From assembly GCA_038527215.1 (NCBI GenBank), contig JBCBGC010000005.1, positions 60,372-124,371 of the forward strand: a DNA stretch of 64,000 bases. Direction: 5' to 3'. Positions 34,351-41,906 of the stretch are shown in pieces. How positions within the stretch are numbered: the first letter of the stretch is position 1; every line of letters begins with the position of its first letter. Source of the DNA: JAWPMV01 sp038527215 (GTDB lineage Bacteria; Bacteroidota; Bacteroidia; J057). The position numbers and the translations under genes were made by a program. Below the pieces are notes generated by a model. That model saw nothing but the letters and a program-made list of their open reading frames with translations. It did no database searches and was not told the origin of the DNA.

Positions 34351-34858
34351 GACTGTTTGCCACCAGCCCTACCGATTGGATTCCCAGAGTTTAAAGTAAA
34401 ACCCCATTTGCATGAAGGAGCCTTTGCCACTGGATAGTTTTATCCTATCCTGGTAGAAGAGCTATGCTTAATTCTCTCCCTGATTTAGCGCCTGTTTAAA
34501 GTTTGAGCTTTAGTGGGGAATAAGCAGGATTTTGGGGTTCGGATGAGCCTTTTTCCTGAGACATAGCGTGCTATGGCGAGGGTAAATGGTGAAATCAGGT
34601 TCCCAAAAGACAAGTATTCCCGCAGGATATATAGGCCTTTGGGAAGAAGGCCCAGGGATGATAGTCTTCGAAACCTTTACGGACGCCTTAGAATGGTCGC
34701 TGGTGCTCTTTCTTGCCCCTTTCCCAGACCAGCCCCGTTTCCCTAACAAGGAAAAACCACTCACTTTTCTTAGAAAAGGCTTTACATCCCATTGAAAATG
34801 AACAGCTTCCCCTAATATTAGCATGGCCACGCTCTTGAAAGAGTGAGCTAAGTTGTCC
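34351..34858. other. Region without recognised gene
   Basis: 508 bases between a + gene and a convergent T9SS cargo gene. Short open frames on both strands (34510-34830 - and 34586-34795 +) overlap each other and show no protein-like features. Small inverted repeats are present (GGCCTT...AAGGCC near 34640 and one near 34835) but none has a T run that would make a convincing terminator. Confidence 0.4.
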
Positions 34859-35350
34859 CTACTCCTTCACCACCTTCCCTACATAGCTAAGTTCTCCTCG
34901 ATGACCAAAGACCCGCAGGTGATACAAGCCTATTGGGCAGTTTTCCAGGGAAATCTGCTGGGACTGAATCTCACCCTGCGCAATCAATTGGCCGTTGGAG
35001 GAGAACAGTTCATAGCGAAAGATATGATGGGCCTCTCCTTGTAAGCTGAGGATATCATGGGTGGGATTGGGGGAGATGGATAAGGTGGGGGTGAGATATT
35101 CATTAAACCCCACTCCCTTGACCGAATCTGCACAGGGCCAATCACAAGCCATGAACATACCTTGATCCAGCCGGACATCAGCTTGTCCCGTGCTACGAGC
35201 AGCAACCGCGCCCAAATTATGATGCATCTGGATGCTCCCCGCACTTTCCCAATAGCCTCCTAAGGGAGACAGGGATTGAAGGCCGAGAGATTGGGCATGG
35301 ATCAATGGGCAGGCCCCTAAAAGTATAAGGATAAGAAACATGGGTTTCAT
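34859..35350 (-). CDS. Small secreted protein with T9SS type-A sorting domain
   Basis: 163 residues. Signal peptide 1-19 (ends IHAQ); a short mature part with DWPCADSVKG; C-terminal T9SS sorting domain (about 85-163): LSISPNPTHDILSLQGE, ELFSSNGQLIAQGEI, CPIGLYHLRVFG, ending VGKVVKE. Almost the whole protein is sorting domain plus a 60-residue head, so it is a small surface protein of unknown function. Located 39 bases after the tail-collar-like gene and possibly co-transcribed with it. Confidence 0.75.
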   Translation of the reverse strand: MKPMFLILILLGACPLIHAQSLGLQSLSPLGGYWESAGSIQMHHNLGAVAARSTGQADVRLDQGMFMACDWPCADSVKGVGFNEYLTPTLSISPNPTHDILSLQGEAHHIFRYELFSSNGQLIAQGEIQSQQISLENCPIGLYHLRVFGHRGELSYVGKVVKE

Positions 35351-35389
35351 AATATCATGGTTAGGGTAAAGTCAAAAAGTTTGGGCTCT

Positions 35390-36496
35390 TCATCTCACTT
35401 TAATAATGTAGATAAAGCCTATACTTTCCGGTTGAATAGATTGGATAGTAGAAAGTTGACTAGAGGTACCTGGATTTGCACTTCCTGTGCTTCCTCCACC
35501 GCCGGAACCGGTAGAACTGGAAGAAGAACCCCCTGAATTTCCCGCCACTTGTACAGAAGCAGTATTGGAAGAAAATTCGGATGTTTGAACATTTCCAAAA
35601 GATAGATTTCCCTCAGTGTTCAAAGCATCATTGAATGAGACCAGCCAGCCTCCATAAGAGCTAATAGAACCTTTTCGGACTGCAACATCACCTTGATCGT
35701 CCCAACCAAAAAGAGTTGAGTAAGTACCCGCGCTATGTGTATGAGACATAGAATGGGTATGGGACGGCATCGAATGTTGATGGTTGTCCACGGTGTGGCT
35801 ATGAGCAAGACTGATAGTATGATTGGTATTGCCTACCACAGTAGTATCAGTATTTTGAAGAGCCCCAACTGCATAGCGATTAACCATATTGGGCAACTGA
35901 ATGCCATTCAAGGGGGAAAGAGGATCTGATACAACTGTCCCATCTAATACCTGCCAACCAATAGGTACTGATAGAATTCCCCCTGCATCCCAGAACATTT
36001 TGACAGTGCCTATCGGCTCACCCATTACATTTCGAGCAATCATGGCGGTATCTGCAATGGTGGCAGTATTAGCTTTTGATGCCTCATCACTATACATTGA
36101 ATATGGAACACTGAGGAGTTGCTGGGAACCAACCAAAATAAAATTGAATCCGTTAGATGGGTCCATTTTCACCTCCATCCAATGATTCCCACTTGCCCAA
36201 ATAATACTTTCAAACGGAGGAGTTTGCCCCCCAATAGGTTGAGAAATTCCAGTTCCTATGAGAATTGAGAATAACCCCTGTTGATTAGTAAGTACATTTC
36301 TAAACTCCTCGCGATATACCAAGGGATTGGCAACTGAGCTATCTAAAATACTGATTTGTAACGATATCAATTGTTCACTATAGCAATCCCCAGAAGAGTC
36401 CCGCGCCACCGCTTGGTAGTTAAAGGCCTGCGGGACCTGGGCAATAAGAGAGACCGAGAGGCTTATTAAAAGCCCCAGCAAAAGGGTATTTTTCAT
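35390..36496 (-). CDS. Secreted tail-collar-like protein with His-rich repeat
   Basis: 368 residues. Signal peptide 1-20 (ends LIAQ), an N-terminal domain common in Bacteroidota surface proteins (PQAFNYQAVARDSSG, QISILDSS, YREEF, LSVPYSMYSDEASKA), then a phage tail-collar-like part: GTVKMFWDAGG, GWQVLDGT, PLNGIQLPNMVNRYAVG. A His cluster follows (about 230-255: SHTVDNHQHSMPSHTHSMSHTHS), the HxH repeat that binds metal in T4 gp12-type fibres. A Gly/Ser-rich stretch and GFIYIIKVR end the protein. The family gives trimeric fibre tips; a surface adhesin role is inferred. Confidence 0.75.
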   Translation of the reverse strand: MKNTLLLGLLISLSVSLIAQVPQAFNYQAVARDSSGDCYSEQLISLQISILDSSVANPLVYREEFRNVLTNQQGLFSILIGTGISQPIGGQTPPFESIIWASGNHWMEVKMDPSNGFNFILVGSQQLLSVPYSMYSDEASKANTATIADTAMIARNVMGEPIGTVKMFWDAGGILSVPIGWQVLDGTVVSDPLSPLNGIQLPNMVNRYAVGALQNTDTTVVGNTNHTISLAHSHTVDNHQHSMPSHTHSMSHTHSAGTYSTLFGWDDQGDVAVRKGSISSYGGWLVSFNDALNTEGNLSFGNVQTSEFSSNTASVQVAGNSGGSSSSSTGSGGGGSTGSANPGTSSQLSTIQSIQPESIGFIYIIKVR

Positions 36497-36583
36497 TTTG
36501 TGTTAGGTTAGGAGTATGTGGTAATTCGACTGGGATTTGTGGTTACCCAGTAAGCCTTAGTAATTTAGTATTGGATCATATTC

Positions 36584-37084
36584 TCACTCTGCTACACTGA
36601 CCAAGATGGAAACCTCCTGACAGGAGTGTTGTCCGATACTCCCAGCCAGAAGATGTCCCATCAATTTTTTCATATCCTGATTGCTTAGTCTAAGGCAGCC
36701 ATGGGTGGCACGTAAAGCCCCTTTGCCCCTCCAATATTTCTTACTGCCTGCGGCGCCACCATGAATAAGCAAGCCGTTCCGACCAAATATTTGCTGAGCC
36801 GTGAGGGCATTCCCTCCGATGGGTTTTAAGCGCACGGCTCCCCAGCGACCGTAAGATCTCCGGGACCAGGCTTGAGTATTTACCAGTTGGCTTCCATTAT
36901 ATAACCCAGTGGGCGTATTCCCCTTTTCCAACATGCTGGTATCTCCACCGCCCCGGCTACCCCGACCTAAGCAGCGATATTCCGCGACGGGCTTTCCCCC
37001 TTTTTCTAATCGTAGCCAACCAGTATGGTTACGATTTTTGGGTAAGAGGACCCGTAAATGAAATGTGGCATGATGCGTATTCAT
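36584..37084 (-). CDS. L,D-transpeptidase (YkuD) domain protein without signal peptide
   Basis: 166 residues, essentially a single catalytic domain: GLLIHGG (His), 16 residues, then ALRATHGCLRLSN with the catalytic Cys, matching the YkuD H-G...[ST]-x-G-C-x-R motif. Spacing H-x-x-x(16)-THGC also fits the motif I recall for Tlde1-type T6SS effectors. There is no signal peptide or TM: the protein opens with MNTHHATFHLRVLLPKNRN. Housekeeping L,D-transpeptidases are exported, so an exported-by-T6SS toxin or a cytosolic carboxypeptidase activity are options. No immunity gene is obvious beside it; 87 bases separate it from the tail-collar-like gene downstream. Confidence 0.75.
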   Translation of the reverse strand: MNTHHATFHLRVLLPKNRNHTGWLRLEKGGKPVAEYRCLGRGSRGGGDTSMLEKGNTPTGLYNGSQLVNTQAWSRRSYGRWGAVRLKPIGGNALTAQQIFGRNGLLIHGGAAGSKKYWRGKGALRATHGCLRLSNQDMKKLMGHLLAGSIGQHSCQEVSILVSVAE

Positions 37085-37580
37085 AATACTGTAAATAATT
37101 CAAAAGATTGAACCAACAGGGCTGCTAAACTCGGAAAATGTGCTTCGAATAATGAAACGAATCCTTGGAAATTTCATGGAAACTTTATGGAAACTTATTA
37201 CCTTCTCCTCCGACATTTCATGTAATCGATTGATTTTAAAGGATAAGCACTTCCTTCATGCCGCTCATCTCGTTTGCCTTCTCCGAAGCGGTAAGCTACC
37301 CGGCCCGGAAAGGTTTATCGGAACAAATTTGTCAGGCTAATTCAGGGATTGGCTTGGCCATATCTTTTGCGGGGCTTCACATGGTTAAACTTCAGTAGAC
37401 CTCTTTCCGGGTGTTTGACATTTCGTATGATCAAGAAACCTGCGCAACATGCAGCCTGCTATTGGATCATGGAACATCAGTTTCCACTATATCCTTTCTT
37501 ACTTACATACTCCCGGCTGGGACCAAAAGTGGATTTCATTAGCCGAAAAAAACTTACGAGCTTTCCCCTCCCCTTTTTCC
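37085..37580. other. Region without recognised gene
   Basis: 496 bases between the transpeptidase gene (- strand, starting at 37084) and the 3' end of the Nramp-like gene. Overlapping + frames at 37349-37714 and 37449-38015 run into the transporter gene antisense and are shadows. It should contain the promoter of the transpeptidase gene; no terminator, repeat or RNA was recognised. Confidence 0.4.
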
Positions 37581-38846
37581 CTACACCATCGTCCACAAAT
37601 AATAACCCGCAAAGCCCACCAAAAATGCCAGGCCCAGGTAAGCCAGCCCGATCAGCCAGGGAGCAGGGCGATGATCTGCCGGAATGTCGGGATGTTGGAT
37701 GGCACGCAGGTTGAGCCAGGCAATAACGGGGCTGGTGATAAAAGCCAGGATGGTCACCACGTCAAGGAGTTTGATCATACTGGCCGCAGAAAAGTAGAAG
37801 AGGCAAAACCCACCCAGGCCAACCAGCACCACGGTTACACGCCAGCTTTTGTCCAGAAATTGACGCTGAGGTTCCTGATCGTCTATCTCTGCATAGCGCA
37901 AGACCCGTATCCCCCGCACAAAGCAACGCGGAAAGGCATCCATCACGGTGATCAAGGTGCCGTAAATGGTGCCAAAAGCCGCCATGGCCATGATGTACCA
38001 GGCCCACTCCCCTAAGTTCGTGGTGAAGACGGCCAAAAGCGTCCCTGTAAACTGAGTCGCATTTCCCTCGAGCAATTGCCCTGATCCGAAAACGGTAAAG
38101 GCTCCGATGGTCAAAAACATCAGGGCCAGCAGAATGGTAAATACGTAGCCAATGTGAAAATCCAGCAAGCTCTCTTTAAGGCTCGGTTGATAGCCCGTGG
38201 CTTTGGTTTTTTCAATGTTCCAAATGCTGCTCATGGCCGAGGCTTCCATGCCCGCAGGCATCCACCCCAGCAAGCCAATCAACAAAGCCAGGCCTGCTCC
38301 GTCCATCAAGGCAGGGGCCTGAAAATCTGCCGCTTTCTCCACAGGTCCCTTAAACAGGACTGCCAGGAAAGCCACCAGGACCGTTACAGCCAGCACCACC
38401 GAAATCACCTTTATCAGCGCGTCCAGGCCTTGATAGCCTCCCGTCAGCAATAGTCCCACGGTTACCGCCAGAATGATCCCGGCCAGCAGCGGTACCGAAA
38501 CGGCCTGCACCTCAAACAAGGTAGCCAAGAGCCCAGCCGTTACCGCGCCGATCGCTCCTACTACAGAAAACATATTGACAAACACCACCGCCAGAAAAAG
38601 CCAAACGGCCCATTTCCCCTGGGCCCGATATCCTTTCAGCAGGCTAAAGCCTGTCGCACTGGCATAGCGGGGCCCAAATTCATAGAAGGGGTATTTGAGG
38701 ATGAGAGCCCCCAGAATGATCCAGAAAAAGATCATCCCGTGATGCGCGCCGGCCCGGGTAGACAGAACCAGATGGGAAGTGCCAATCGCGGTAGCGGCAA
38801 AAAGTAGCCCTGGCCCGAGGGTCTTAGCAAAATGTTTGGCATTCAT
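37581..38846 (-). CDS. Nramp-family-like transporter lacking the canonical metal-site motifs
   Basis: 421 residues from ATG 38846. About eleven TM helices with the Nramp layout: TM1 region LGPGLLFAATAIGTSHLV, a following GMIFFWIILGALILKYPFYEFGPRYA, TM6 GLLGWMPAGMEASAMSSIW and later AFGTIYGTLITVMDAF. The metal-binding TM1 DPGN motif is replaced by AIGT, and the TM6 MPH motif reads MPAG, so proton-coupled Mn/Fe transport of the usual kind is unlikely; related branches handle other ions. Divergent from an AraC-type regulator across 111 bases, which may control it. Start chosen to keep the usual Nramp N-terminus (NAKHFAKTLGPG). Confidence 0.8.
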   Translation of the reverse strand: MNAKHFAKTLGPGLLFAATAIGTSHLVLSTRAGAHHGMIFFWIILGALILKYPFYEFGPRYASATGFSLLKGYRAQGKWAVWLFLAVVFVNMFSVVGAIGAVTAGLLATLFEVQAVSVPLLAGIILAVTVGLLLTGGYQGLDALIKVISVVLAVTVLVAFLAVLFKGPVEKAADFQAPALMDGAGLALLIGLLGWMPAGMEASAMSSIWNIEKTKATGYQPSLKESLLDFHIGYVFTILLALMFLTIGAFTVFGSGQLLEGNATQFTGTLLAVFTTNLGEWAWYIMAMAAFGTIYGTLITVMDAFPRCFVRGIRVLRYAEIDDQEPQRQFLDKSWRVTVVLVGLGGFCLFYFSAASMIKLLDVVTILAFITSPVIAWLNLRAIQHPDIPADHRPAPWLIGLAYLGLAFLVGFAGYYLWTMV

Positions 38847-38957
38847 GAGCGGTAGCAGTAGGGGTTGAAGCAAATGATGCTTGAAGATACAGTCTCAGGC
38901 TGATATTTCCTGCTAGGCTCATTTGCAGGAAAGACGGGGATTCCCTTACTTAATTTT

Positions 38958-39815
38958 ATGTCTTCCATCCCTGATCTGGAATTCCGCGCCAAACCCGGCC
39001 ATGTGCCGGGCTTTGAATTAATGTCTCTGAAGAAGCTCTTCAGTGAGGACCACGCTCCGCTGGATCACGATCCCTTTCAGGCCCATCGGTTATCCTTCTT
39101 TGCCTTTATGTTGCTCCAGGAAGGCAGCAGGCGGCATAAAGTAGATTTTCGGGAATATCAATTGGAGCAGGGAGATTGCCTGATGATCTCCAAAAACCAA
39201 ATTCATGCTTTTTGTCCGGAACAAAGCGGAGAGGGCTATTTGGTGCTGTTTACCGAGGCGTTTTTGCTAAAGTATTTCTCTCCCTCTTCCCTAGCCAAAA
39301 TCACGCGCCTGTACAACTATCATTTGACCTCAGCCCTTTACCACAACCCAACCGAAAATCAGCGACTCATCAAGGCCTTACAAGCCGAACTCCTGGCCTC
39401 CTCCTCGCCCGCCCAGGCTGATATTGTGGCCGCCATTCTTTCTATTTACTTATTGAAGCTGGAGCAAAAAAATCCGGCCGCAGACCGGGATTTTGACCGA
39501 AACTACGAGACCTTCAATGCTTTCCGGAAATTGGTGGAAAAAGGTTACGGCCAGAGCCGCAATGCCCGGGATTATGCTGATCAGCTAGCCATCAGCTACA
39601 AGCATCTGAATGAGGTATGCAAGAAGCTCACCCAGAAAACGGCCAAAGCCTTTATCGATGATCATGTCATTCTGGAAATCAAACGTCAACTGGCCGCGAC
39701 CACCCTTTCTCCCAAAGAGATATGCTTTTTAGCTGGGTTTAATGAGCCCACCAATTTTGTCAAGTATTTTAAAAAGCATACCGGCCTGACCCCAGCTGGA
39801 TTCCGGAAAATCTAG
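38958..39815 (+). CDS. AraC-family transcriptional regulator
   Basis: 285 residues. N-terminal cupin-like sensor (about 30-105: FFAFMLLQEGSRRHKVDF, QLEQGDCLMISKNQIHAF) and a C-terminal double helix-turn-helix (about 185-285) with SRNARDYADQLAISYKHLNEVCKK, LEIKRQLAATTLSPKEICFLAGFNEPTNFVKYFKKHTGLTP in pieces typical of AraC/XylS. Divergent from the Nramp-like gene, with the likely operator in the 111-base gap. The SnoaL-like gene lies about 105 bases downstream in the same direction and may be co-regulated. Confidence 0.9.
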   Translation: MSSIPDLEFRAKPGHVPGFELMSLKKLFSEDHAPLDHDPFQAHRLSFFAFMLLQEGSRRHKVDFREYQLEQGDCLMISKNQIHAFCPEQSGEGYLVLFTEAFLLKYFSPSSLAKITRLYNYHLTSALYHNPTENQRLIKALQAELLASSSPAQADIVAAILSIYLLKLEQKNPAADRDFDRNYETFNAFRKLVEKGYGQSRNARDYADQLAISYKHLNEVCKKLTQKTAKAFIDDHVILEIKRQLAATTLSPKEICFLAGFNEPTNFVKYFKKHTGLTPAGFRKI

Positions 39816-39920
39816 GCCTGGTTACACTTTTACCATCCTTGCGGTTTTTTTCACCTTGAGCGCTTTCCCGTGGGTCTTCATCTTTGTTGCTGTACCAAAG
39901 CAAATATTCATCATTATATC

Positions 39921-40706
39921 ATGGAGAGTCAAAAACTGCAAAACGCGAAAAATCTATATCTGGAAGGTATTCGGGATGGGAACGCCCGGGAGGCCGTGTA
40001 CAAATACACCGGGGATCGCTATACCCAGCACAGTACAGGTGTAAAGGATGGACCAGAAGGCTTTATTGAGTTCTTCGAGCCTTTTATCCAAAGAAACCCC
40101 AAAAGAGACATTCAGATCGTACGGGGGCTGGTCGATGGACAGTACGTATTCATCCATGCGTACCAGAGCCTGAACGATGGAGAAGCGCAGTGGGTGACCA
40201 CGGATTTTTTTGATACGGACGAAAACGACAAAATCGTAGAGCACTGGGACGTGATTGCAGCCTATCATGATCACACCCCTTCTGGCCACACCTCGGTTGA
40301 TGGCCCTACGGAAATAACGGATTTGGACAAAACCGAAGAAAACAAAGCCCTGGTGCGCAACCTGATCCAAGACGCTCTCATGCCCGGCGGTAATCCGGAG
40401 AATTTGGACCGATACATTTCTACCGAAACCTATATCCAGCACAATAAAGAAGTGGCGGATGGACTGGAGCATTTTCAAAAGCTGGCTACCATGCCCAACC
40501 GTCCCCTCAACTATGAGGAAATCGTGCTCTTGGTAGGCCAGGGCAATTTTGTAGCGACCTTGTGCAAAGCCAACTGGAATGATGGCACCCTTAATCAGGA
40601 TTATGCTCAGGTAGACCTTTTCCGGATAGAAGATGGCAAAATCGTAGAGCACTGGGACAATGTCGAGCCGGTACCCGAAAATGACGTGAATGGCGGCAAG
40701 TTTTAA
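39921..40706 (+). CDS. Tandem SnoaL-like (NTF2 fold) protein
   Basis: 261 residues from ATG 39921; earlier in-frame ATGs give an implausible Cys-rich start. Two NTF2/SnoaL-like units (about 1-125 and 135-261) of the small predicted-ester-cyclase type: DRYTQHSTGVKDGPEGFIEF and ETYIQHNKEVADGLEHFQKL are equivalent, and both end in KIVEHWD. A 21-base stretch coding KIVEHWD is identical in both halves, showing a duplication that is recent or locally conserved. Substrate unknown; such proteins are often co-located with AraC regulators. Cytosolic. Confidence 0.8.
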   Translation: MESQKLQNAKNLYLEGIRDGNAREAVYKYTGDRYTQHSTGVKDGPEGFIEFFEPFIQRNPKRDIQIVRGLVDGQYVFIHAYQSLNDGEAQWVTTDFFDTDENDKIVEHWDVIAAYHDHTPSGHTSVDGPTEITDLDKTEENKALVRNLIQDALMPGGNPENLDRYISTETYIQHNKEVADGLEHFQKLATMPNRPLNYEEIVLLVGQGNFVATLCKANWNDGTLNQDYAQVDLFRIEDGKIVEHWDNVEPVPENDVNGGKF

Positions 40707-40719
40707 TTTTTATTTTAAT

Positions 40720-40942
40720 GGCCACGAATGCACGAATTAGGGACGAATCGGGGGCTATTCGTCTCCCATTCGAAAATTCGTGGCTATCCTAAAAAAAGGG
40801 CCACGAATACACGAATTAGGGACGAATCAGGGGCTATTCGTCTTCCATTAGGAAATTCGTGGCTATCCTAAAAAAAGGGCCACGAATGCGCGAATTAGGG
40901 ACGAATCAGGGGCTATTCGTCTTCCATTCGGAAATTCGTGGC
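40720..40942 (+). repeat. Three tandem copies of a 79-bp palindromic repeat
   Basis: Units begin at 40720, 40799 and 40878 (period 79). Each starts with GGCCACGAATnCnCGAATTA, contains GACGAAT...ATTCGTC and ends ATTCGTGGC, so it can fold into a long hairpin; the spacer is TATCCTAAAAAAAG. Copies differ at a few bases. Inverted partial copies lie at 44169-44335 on the far side of the metal genes. No coding potential seen. Confidence 0.9.
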
Positions 40943-40957
40943 CCTTCTCTTCCCTCT

Positions 40958-40988
40958 TTGGCATTCCCCTCACATTTTCCGATTTTTG
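40958..40988 (+). promoter_or_regulatory. Candidate Bacteroidota-type promoter for the metal module
   Basis: TTG (40958-40960), 20 bases, then GATTTTTG (40981-40988), one mismatch from the TAnnTTTG -7 element, about 20 bases before ATG 41009. Spacing fits the Bacteroidota primary sigma promoter (-33 TTG/-7 TAnnTTTG). Visual match only. Confidence 0.35.
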
Positions 40989-41008
40989 TAAATTAAATAA
41001 GGGATGCT

Positions 41009-41455
41009 ATGCGGCGAAGCTTAATTTGTTTGGTTCTTTTGCTCAGTTATCTCTGGATGAATCTCCAGGGAGGACTGTGGCTGCATCATTGCGAAGAACC
41101 CACTTCCTGTGAGCCTAGCCTGACCTGCGAACCCAGTCTGAGTAAGCAGGCCTCAGCCTGTTGTAGCTGGGAAGCGGAGGAACTGCAGCATACGCAAATC
41201 GTCCTGAGCTGCGATTCAGATCCTGAAAAGGGAGAATGTTGTGAAACCCAAACCCATGATCTTCAGCTGACCGATCGACCCTCTGCGACCTTTTTCATCC
41301 CGCTCAAGATCATCAAGCCTATACAAGTTAAGGGCAAACTGATCACCCGCCTGCCGGAACAACCCCAATCCAGGCCGGTCCCCCCATCTCTCGAACCACC
41401 CCCGCCCCGCCTACCCCTGTGGCGTCGATTTCGGGTAGTCTTAACCTACGGCTAG
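41009..41455 (+). CDS. HYC_CC_PP-type Cys-rich exported protein
   Basis: 148 residues. Signal peptide-like start (MRRSLICLVLLLSYLW), then LWLHHCEEP, paired cysteines (ACCSW, ECCET), scattered Cys (SCEP, TCEP, LSCDSD) and a Pro-rich end (PPSLEPPPPRLP). This H-x-C ... CC ... PP layout corresponds to the HYC_CC_PP family found beside HMA proteins and TonB receptors in Bacteroidota. A periplasmic metal-binding role, probably copper, is inferred from cysteines and neighbours. First gene of a three-gene operon. Confidence 0.7.
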   Translation: MRRSLICLVLLLSYLWMNLQGGLWLHHCEEPTSCEPSLTCEPSLSKQASACCSWEAEELQHTQIVLSCDSDPEKGECCETQTHDLQLTDRPSATFFIPLKIIKPIQVKGKLITRLPEQPQSRPVPPSLEPPPPRLPLWRRFRVVLTYG

Positions 41456-41529
41456 CCAAAGGTGAAAACCATCCATTTATAGGAGGGCTACCTCTCCTGT
41501 ACCATTTTTTCATCTTTATATCCGAAATC

Positions 41530-41889
41530 ATGCATTTCATCAAATATCTATTCCTGCTCATTCTTTTCTTCATGCTGAGCTTGCAAAGCTATGCCCAGCG
41601 CCAACCTAAAGTTCTGACCGATACCCTGGAAGTAACCGGAGTATGCAAAATGTGCAAGGCACGCATTGAAAAAGCAGCCATGTACGTACGTGGGGTCAAA
41701 TTTGCCGAGTGGCAGGCCGAGACCCAAGGACTCAAAGTGGTGTACAAAACCAAAAAGACCAACCCTGAACAAATCTGCGCCGCCGTCGCCCTGGCCGGGC
41801 ATGACAATGAGCTCCTCAAATCCACGGAGGAAGCTTATGAGAAATTACCGGGCTGTTGCAAATACCGGGACGGAGTCAAAGTGCATTAA
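41530..41889 (+). CDS. Exported heavy-metal-associated (HMA) domain protein
   Basis: 119 residues from ATG 41530, which gives a signal peptide (MHFIKYLFLLILFFM...YAQ). HMA fold with a GVCKMCKARIEKA motif, Cys39 and Cys42 as metal ligands, in place of the usual GMxCxxC. An additional GCCKY motif (Cys109/110) lies near the C-terminus and may add ligands. A periplasmic metallochaperone; copper is the most likely metal by family. Between the Cys-rich protein and the TonB receptor. Confidence 0.85.
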   Translation: MHFIKYLFLLILFFMLSLQSYAQRQPKVLTDTLEVTGVCKMCKARIEKAAMYVRGVKFAEWQAETQGLKVVYKTKKTNPEQICAAVALAGHDNELLKSTEEAYEKLPGCCKYRDGVKVH

Positions 41890-41906
41890 CCCATAGCCTG
41901 GAACTT

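Noticed and set aside
34510..34830. 106-codon - strand frame and overlapping + frame
   Set aside because: Mutually overlapping, no recognisable pattern and atypical composition; no supporting context.
40720..40942. Regular 79-bp repeats as a CRISPR array
   Set aside because: Only three units, the whole 79 bp is repeated rather than alternating repeat and unique spacer, and no cas genes are present.
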